Shown in pieces: positions 6,124 through 9,275 of a DNA stretch of 9,275 nt. Source of the DNA: Nitrospirae bacterium RBG_13_39_12 (GTDB taxonomy: Bacteria > Nitrospirota > Thermodesulfovibrionia > Thermodesulfovibrionales > SM23-35); assembly GCA_001805125.1 (NCBI GenBank), contig MHEF01000134.1, positions 1-9,275 of the forward strand. Reading direction: 5' to 3'. How positions within the stretch are numbered: position 1 is the stretch's first letter; every line of letters starts with the position of its first letter. The translations under genes were made by a program, and so were the position numbers. Under the pieces are notes generated by a model that was given only the letters and a program-made list of their open reading frames with translations, ran no database searches and was not told where the DNA came from.

Positions 6124-7545
6124 ATGAATGTAGGTAAAATTTCACAGGTAATAGGTGCAGTAATAGATGTTGAGTTTGAAAAAGAACTGCCTAAAATCCG
6201 CGACGCTATAAAAGTAGACATAACTGCTGATCCGTCAAAGGGCATCCCAGAGATTCATGTTACCTTAGAAGTTGCCCAGCATTTGGGTGAGAATAAGGTA
6301 AGGACAATCGCTATGGGAGCAACAGACGGTATTACCAGGGGTATGCAGGTAATCGACACAGGTGATCCGATAACTGTGCCTGTTGGTGCTGCTGCGTTAG
6401 GCAGGATAATGAATGTCATAGGTGAGCCTGTCGATGAACTGGGCCCGATAGAAGCAAAAGAGAGAATGCCTATTCACAGACCTGCACCTGATTTTGTTGA
6501 ACAGGTAGCGACTACGCAGGCATTTGAGACAGGTGTTAAGGTCTTTGATCTTCTCGTACCATTTGTCAGGGGCGGCAAGATGGGTATGTTCGGTGGCGCC
6601 GGGGTTGGCAAGACCGTTATCATAATGGAAATGATCCACAATATTGCAATGGTCCATGGTGGTGTTTCAGTTTTCGCCGGTGTTGGTGAGAGGACAAGGG
6701 AAGGGAATGACCTATACCTTGAGATGAAGCATTCAGGCGTTCTGCCAAAGGCAGCCTTAATATATGGCCAGATGAATGAGCCCCCGGGAGCAAGGGCAAA
6801 TGTCGGCCTCAGTGCCTTGACTGTCGCTGAGTACTTCAGGGATCAGGGACAGGACGTTCTCTTATTTATTGATAATATCTTCAGATATACACTTGCTTGG
6901 GCTGAAGTTTCGGCACTCCTTGGAAGAATGCCATCAGCTGTTGGTTATCAGCCTACACTGGGAACTGATATGGGTGCACTTCAGGAAAGGATTACAACAA
7001 CAAAAAAGGGTGCTATTACATCAATGCAAGCCATATATGTCCCTGCAGATGACCTCACTGACCCTGCTGTTGCAACAGCCTTTACACACCTTGACGGTAC
7101 TGTTGTTCTTTCAAGACAGATCGTTGAGCTAGGTATATATCCTGGTGTTGATCCTCTTGATTCTACCTCGAGAATACTTGATCCAAAGGTTCTCGGAGAC
7201 GAACATTATGGTGTTGCAAGAAGTGTTCAGCAAGTCTTACAGAGGTATAAAGAGCTCCAGGACATCATAGCAATCCTCGGCATAGAAGAACTTTCAGAGG
7301 ATGATAAGCTCGTCGTGGCAAGGGCAAGGAAACTCCAGAGATTCCTGAGCCAGCCATTCCATGTTGCAGAAACATTTACTGGTACTCCTGGGAAATATGT
7401 CAAGACCGCTGACACTATTAAAGGTTTTAAAGATATAGTTGCAGGAAAATATGATGACATGCCTGAACAGGCATTCTATATGATAGGACCAATAGAAGAA
7501 GCTGAGGAAAAGGCTAAGAAACTCGGCTGGTCCAGAGAAATATAG
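6124..7545 (+). CDS. atpD: ATP synthase F1 catalytic subunit beta
   Basis: A 473-aa catalytic subunit. The P-loop is GGAGVGKT at 157-164 (Lys163, Thr164). The catalytic base and neighbouring Arg are in GERTREGNDLY (Glu189, Arg190). LLFIDNIFRY (246-255) carries the Mg-region Asp250 and Arg254. The segments PSAVGYQPTLGTDMGALQER, QAIYVPADDLTDPA and ELGIYPGVDPLDSTSR are conserved, and EELSEDD (388-394) is the DELSEED-loop equivalent that contacts gamma. The oddity is at 257-261, LAWAE, where E. coli and most homologues have (L/Q)AG(S/T)E: Trp259 replaces a normally conserved Gly. The reading frame is intact on both sides. The Shine-Dalgarno AGGGGG sits about 7 nt before the ATG. Confidence 0.99.
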   Translation: MNVGKISQVIGAVIDVEFEKELPKIRDAIKVDITADPSKGIPEIHVTLEVAQHLGENKVRTIAMGATDGITRGMQVIDTGDPITVPVGAAALGRIMNVIGEPVDELGPIEAKERMPIHRPAPDFVEQVATTQAFETGVKVFDLLVPFVRGGKMGMFGGAGVGKTVIIMEMIHNIAMVHGGVSVFAGVGERTREGNDLYLEMKHSGVLPKAALIYGQMNEPPGARANVGLSALTVAEYFRDQGQDVLLFIDNIFRYTLAWAEVSALLGRMPSAVGYQPTLGTDMGALQERITTTKKGAITSMQAIYVPADDLTDPAVATAFTHLDGTVVLSRQIVELGIYPGVDPLDSTSRILDPKVLGDEHYGVARSVQQVLQRYKELQDIIAILGIEELSEDDKLVVARARKLQRFLSQPFHVAETFTGTPGKYVKTADTIKGFKDIVAGKYDDMPEQAFYMIGPIEEAEEKAKKLGWSREI

Positions 7546-7550
7546 AAACG

Positions 7551-7557
7551 AAGGGAG
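7551..7557 (+). promoter_or_regulatory. Shine-Dalgarno deciding the GTG start of atpC
   Basis: AAGGGAG lies 10 nt before GTG at 7568-7570. No in-frame ATG lies nearby, and the GTG start gives the standard epsilon N-terminus (ENKLKLDIVTPHG), so the non-ATG start is preferred. Confidence 0.7.
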
Positions 7558-7567
7558 AAAAGATATA

Positions 7568-7978
7568 GTGGAAAACAAGTTAAAACTTGATATTGTAACC
7601 CCCCACGGCCTTATATTAAGTGAAGAGGTCGATGAAGTAGTATGTGCTGGAAGTGAAGGTGAGTTCGGCGTACTTCCGGCTCACGTACCCTTCTTTACAA
7701 TCCTTAAGATAGGGATGCTGACCTATAAAAAGGGGAATGAAACAAGATTTGTCTTTGTAAACTGGGGATACGCTGAGGTAGGACCTGACAAGGTAACGGT
7801 TCTTGCCGACAGTGCAGAAAAGTCTGATGACATAGACGTCGAGAGAGCAAAAGCTGCAATGAAAAGGGCTGAGGAAAGACTCAAAAAGGAAGCAGAGATA
7901 GATTCTGCAAGGGCAACTTCATCACTTGAAAGGTCAATAGCAAGAGTACAGATAGCTGAAAAAAGGATTATAAGATAG
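7568..7978 (+). CDS. atpC: ATP synthase F1 subunit epsilon (GTG start)
   Basis: A 136-aa rotor subunit that binds gamma and the c ring and can inhibit ATP hydrolysis. The N-terminal beta-sandwich shows LDIVTPHGLILSEEVDEVV and EGEFGVLPAHVPFFTILKIG, both family hallmarks. The C-terminal helical hairpin (about 87-135) is complete. It contains IDVERA (89-94) followed by KRA, and a second IDSARA (111-116); both fit the I(L)DxxRA pattern associated with ATP binding in Bacillus-type epsilon, so nucleotide-sensitive control is possible (inference). Last gene of the operon, 22 nt after beta, with a terminator starting about 20 nt after its stop. Confidence 0.96.
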   Translation: MENKLKLDIVTPHGLILSEEVDEVVCAGSEGEFGVLPAHVPFFTILKIGMLTYKKGNETRFVFVNWGYAEVGPDKVTVLADSAEKSDDIDVERAKAAMKRAEERLKKEAEIDSARATSSLERSIARVQIAEKRIIR

Positions 7979-7998
7979 CATTAAAGCTTAAACTATCC

Positions 7999-8031
7999 AA
8001 AAAAGCCATGCTTCCGCATGGCTTTTTTTTT
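7999..8031 (+). terminator. Intrinsic terminator of the atp operon
   Basis: A perfect 7-bp GC-containing stem, GCCATGC (8005-8011) and GCATGGC (8016-8022), closes a TTCC tetraloop. Six preceding A residues pair with the first Ts of a 9-T run, lengthening the stem to about 13 bp. The A tract makes it potentially bidirectional, but no minus-strand gene approaches it within the window. It separates the atp operon from the downstream regulator. Confidence 0.92.
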
Positions 8032-8036
8032 AATGT

Positions 8037-8056
8037 ATCAATTTGATAATTTATCA
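8037..8056. repeat. Overlapping palindromes at the -35 of the regulator promoter
   Basis: ATCAA-T-TTGAT (8037-8047) and TGATAA-T-TTATCA (8044-8056) are two exact inverted repeats that share the central TGAT half-site, giving the series ATCA, TGAT, ATCA. They cover the -35 hexamer of the downstream promoter, a typical place for a repressor or autoregulator. The region is very AT-rich, which raises the chance of coincidence. Confidence 0.4.
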
Positions 8057-8072
8057 TTAATTATGTTATAAA
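8043..8072 (+). promoter_or_regulatory. Promoter of the receiver-GAF-HD gene
   Basis: TTGATA (8043-8048), an 18-nt spacer and TATAAA (8067-8072) preceded by TGT, i.e. an extended -10. Transcription would begin near 8079, about 32 nt before the ATG at 8111. Being downstream of the terminator, it makes the gene independent of the atp operon. Confidence 0.6.
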
Positions 8073-8110
8073 ATTTGTGTATTACTCTTAATTTAGAGGG
8101 ACACTGATAC

Positions 8111-9275
8111 ATGCAAAAAGAAAAAGTACTTATAATCGACGATGAGGATTTCATACTTCAGCTTTCTAAAGATATCCTCACAAAAAGCCACTATTCGGTT
8201 AAAACAGCCTCAGATGGAAAAGAAGGTATAAAGCTTCTTGAAGATAACAAATTTGATTTAATATTAACCGATATAAAAATGCCTACCATAAATGGTCTGG
8301 ATGTTATCAGGCATGTAAGGGTAAGCAATAAAGAGATACCTATTATAGTTATTACAGGTCATGGGACACTCGATATCGCCATAGACTCTTTGAGACTCGG
8401 GGCTCAGGGGTTTATATTAAAGCCTTTTACCCCTGAAGAACTCCGGAATGCTGTTTCAGAGGCATTAGAAAAAACAAGATTACTTAGTGAAAACATCATA
8501 ATGCGTGCTCTTATGCCGCTTTTTGAGACAAGCAAAGAGATAATAAGCCAGGTTGATCCTAAAAAACTGCTTAAAATGCTAGTTAACATTGTGGTTAAAG
8601 AGACAAAAGCAGATAAAATGTGTCTTGCATTGATAGATGAGACAACAGGCAAGTTGAAAGTTAAGGAATTGCATGGTTTGTCACCCGATTATGCAAGAGA
8701 CTTTGATGAAAAATACGGTGAAATCATAGAAAAGCTTATTTCAAAAGATAAAAAGCCATTCCTGTTTACTCCTGAGTTTAAACTACCTACTGAACTCGAG
8801 AAGGCCAGAGAGTTTGAGGGCGTTTCCCATGGAATAATTGTACCACTCACGATAAGAGGCAATATTATTGGTTCTCTCAGCATATGTAGGACAAGTAAAG
8901 AAAACCCATTCACGCAGTCAGAAATTGAACTCGTTTCTGTCCTTAGCGGTCAGGCTGCAGCAGCAATAGAAAACGCACGTCTATATGAAAAACTAGAAGA
9001 GTCTTATCTATCCATGATAGTTACACTATCGTATCTGGTTGAAGCGAGGGATTTATACACAGACCAGCATATGAAAGACATTGCAAAATACTCTGTTGAA
9101 ATTGCTAATAAAATAGGCCTTTCTGATTTTGAGGTTGAAAATATCAAAAAAGCAGCTCTTTTGCATGACCTCGGAAAGATTTCTGTTCCTGATCACATCC
9201 TGATGAAACCTGGCAAACTTTCTGAAGATGAAATGGAAGTCATTAAAAAACATCCTGCTAACGGCGCAAAGATAA
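8111..9275 (+). CDS. Response regulator with receiver, GAF and HD (probable HD-GYP) domains, 3' truncated
   Basis: Open from the ATG at 8111 to the window edge: 388 codons with no stop. Residues about 4-120 form a CheY-like receiver with the acidic pair Asp10-Asp11, phosphoacceptor Asp54 (LTDIKMP), Thr82 and Lys104 (LKPF). Residues about 145-295 fit a GAF sensor domain, ending in the usual QAAAAIENARLYEKL linker helix. From about 302 a metal-dependent phosphohydrolase domain begins: VEARDLYTDQH (His320), ALLHDLGKISVPD (His352, Asp353, Lys356), then KPGKLSEDEMEVIKKHP (His381). This is the first half of an HD-GYP domain, the class that degrades cyclic di-GMP; the GYP motif itself would lie beyond the edge and is not seen. 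The canonical GHSxRV is DQHMKDIAKY here, a mild divergence. There is no signal peptide or membrane segment, so it is cytoplasmic. Shine-Dalgarno AGAGGG lies 10 nt upstream. The partner kinase and signal are unknown. Confidence 0.9.
   Translation, partial: MQKEKVLIIDDEDFILQLSKDILTKSHYSVKTASDGKEGIKLLEDNKFDLILTDIKMPTINGLDVIRHVRVSNKEIPIIVITGHGTLDIAIDSLRLGAQGFILKPFTPEELRNAVSEALEKTRLLSENIIMRALMPLFETSKEIISQVDPKKLLKMLVNIVVKETKADKMCLALIDETTGKLKVKELHGLSPDYARDFDEKYGEIIEKLISKDKKPFLFTPEFKLPTELEKAREFEGVSHGIIVPLTIRGNIIGSLSICRTSKENPFTQSEIELVSVLSGQAAAAIENARLYEKLEESYLSMIVTLSYLVEARDLYTDQHMKDIAKYSVEIANKIGLSDFEVENIKKAALLHDLGKISVPDHILMKPGKLSEDEMEVIKKHPANGAKI

Noticed and set aside
8404..8913. Minus-strand ORFs of 82 and 74 aa (8404-8652 and 8689-8913) downstream of the atp operon
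   Set aside because: Both are antisense to the continuous receiver-GAF-HD frame, which has clear catalytic motifs and runs off the window end.
1..9275. CRISPR arrays, tRNA or rRNA genes, insertion sequences, attachment sites
   Set aside because: No spaced direct repeats, cloverleaf-like segments, transposase motifs or duplicated flanks were seen; the region looks like stable core genome.

Overview
The window carries two housekeeping blocks and the start of a signalling gene from a moderately AT-rich Gram-negative bacterium. On the minus strand is a two-gene biotin unit (bioF then bioD, 2 nt apart). Divergent from it, on the plus strand, is a seven-gene F1Fo ATP synthase operon in the order b'-b-delta-alpha-gamma-beta-epsilon. 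A strong intrinsic terminator follows, and then the 5' part of a response-regulator gene (receiver-GAF-HD) that runs off the right edge. The ATP synthase operon has two b-type stator genes but lacks the genes for the a and c subunits. That arrangement, together with a b subunit that begins with a signal-peptide-like segment, resembles Desulfobacterota/Geobacter-type and Nitrospirota genomes. The taxonomic guess is inference only; no marker RNA is present.

Layout: 2-52 is the last few codons of an unidentified plus-strand gene that converges on bioD. 62-1914 (minus) holds bioD and bioF, the enzymes for two of the last four steps of biotin synthesis; bioA and bioB are not here. 1915-2075 is a 161-bp divergent control region with a good sigma-70-type promoter for the atp operon, a weaker candidate for bioF and two small inverted repeats. 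2076-7978 is the atp operon, tightly packed (ATGA overlaps at b'/b and b/delta, 4 nt at delta/alpha) except for a 70-bp gamma-beta gap with a small hairpin. 7999-8031 is the terminator. 8032-8110 is a promoter region with overlapping palindromes. 8111-9275 is the regulator, truncated before any GYP motif. No stretch longer than 300 bases lacks a gene.

How the genes work together: b', b and delta form the peripheral stator. Alpha and beta form the catalytic hexamer, and gamma and epsilon form the central rotor stalk. The membrane a subunit and the c ring needed for proton or sodium translocation must be encoded elsewhere. BioF makes 7-keto-8-aminopelargonate (KAPA) and BioD closes the ureido ring of dethiobiotin from the diaminated product. 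The downstream regulator is transcriptionally separate and probably acts in two-component and cyclic-di-GMP-type signalling.

I see no convincing new system. The points most worth checking are a Trp in place of a conserved Gly in the beta subunit (W259), the split stator-rich operon, the palindromes overlapping the two intergenic promoters, and the gamma-beta hairpin.
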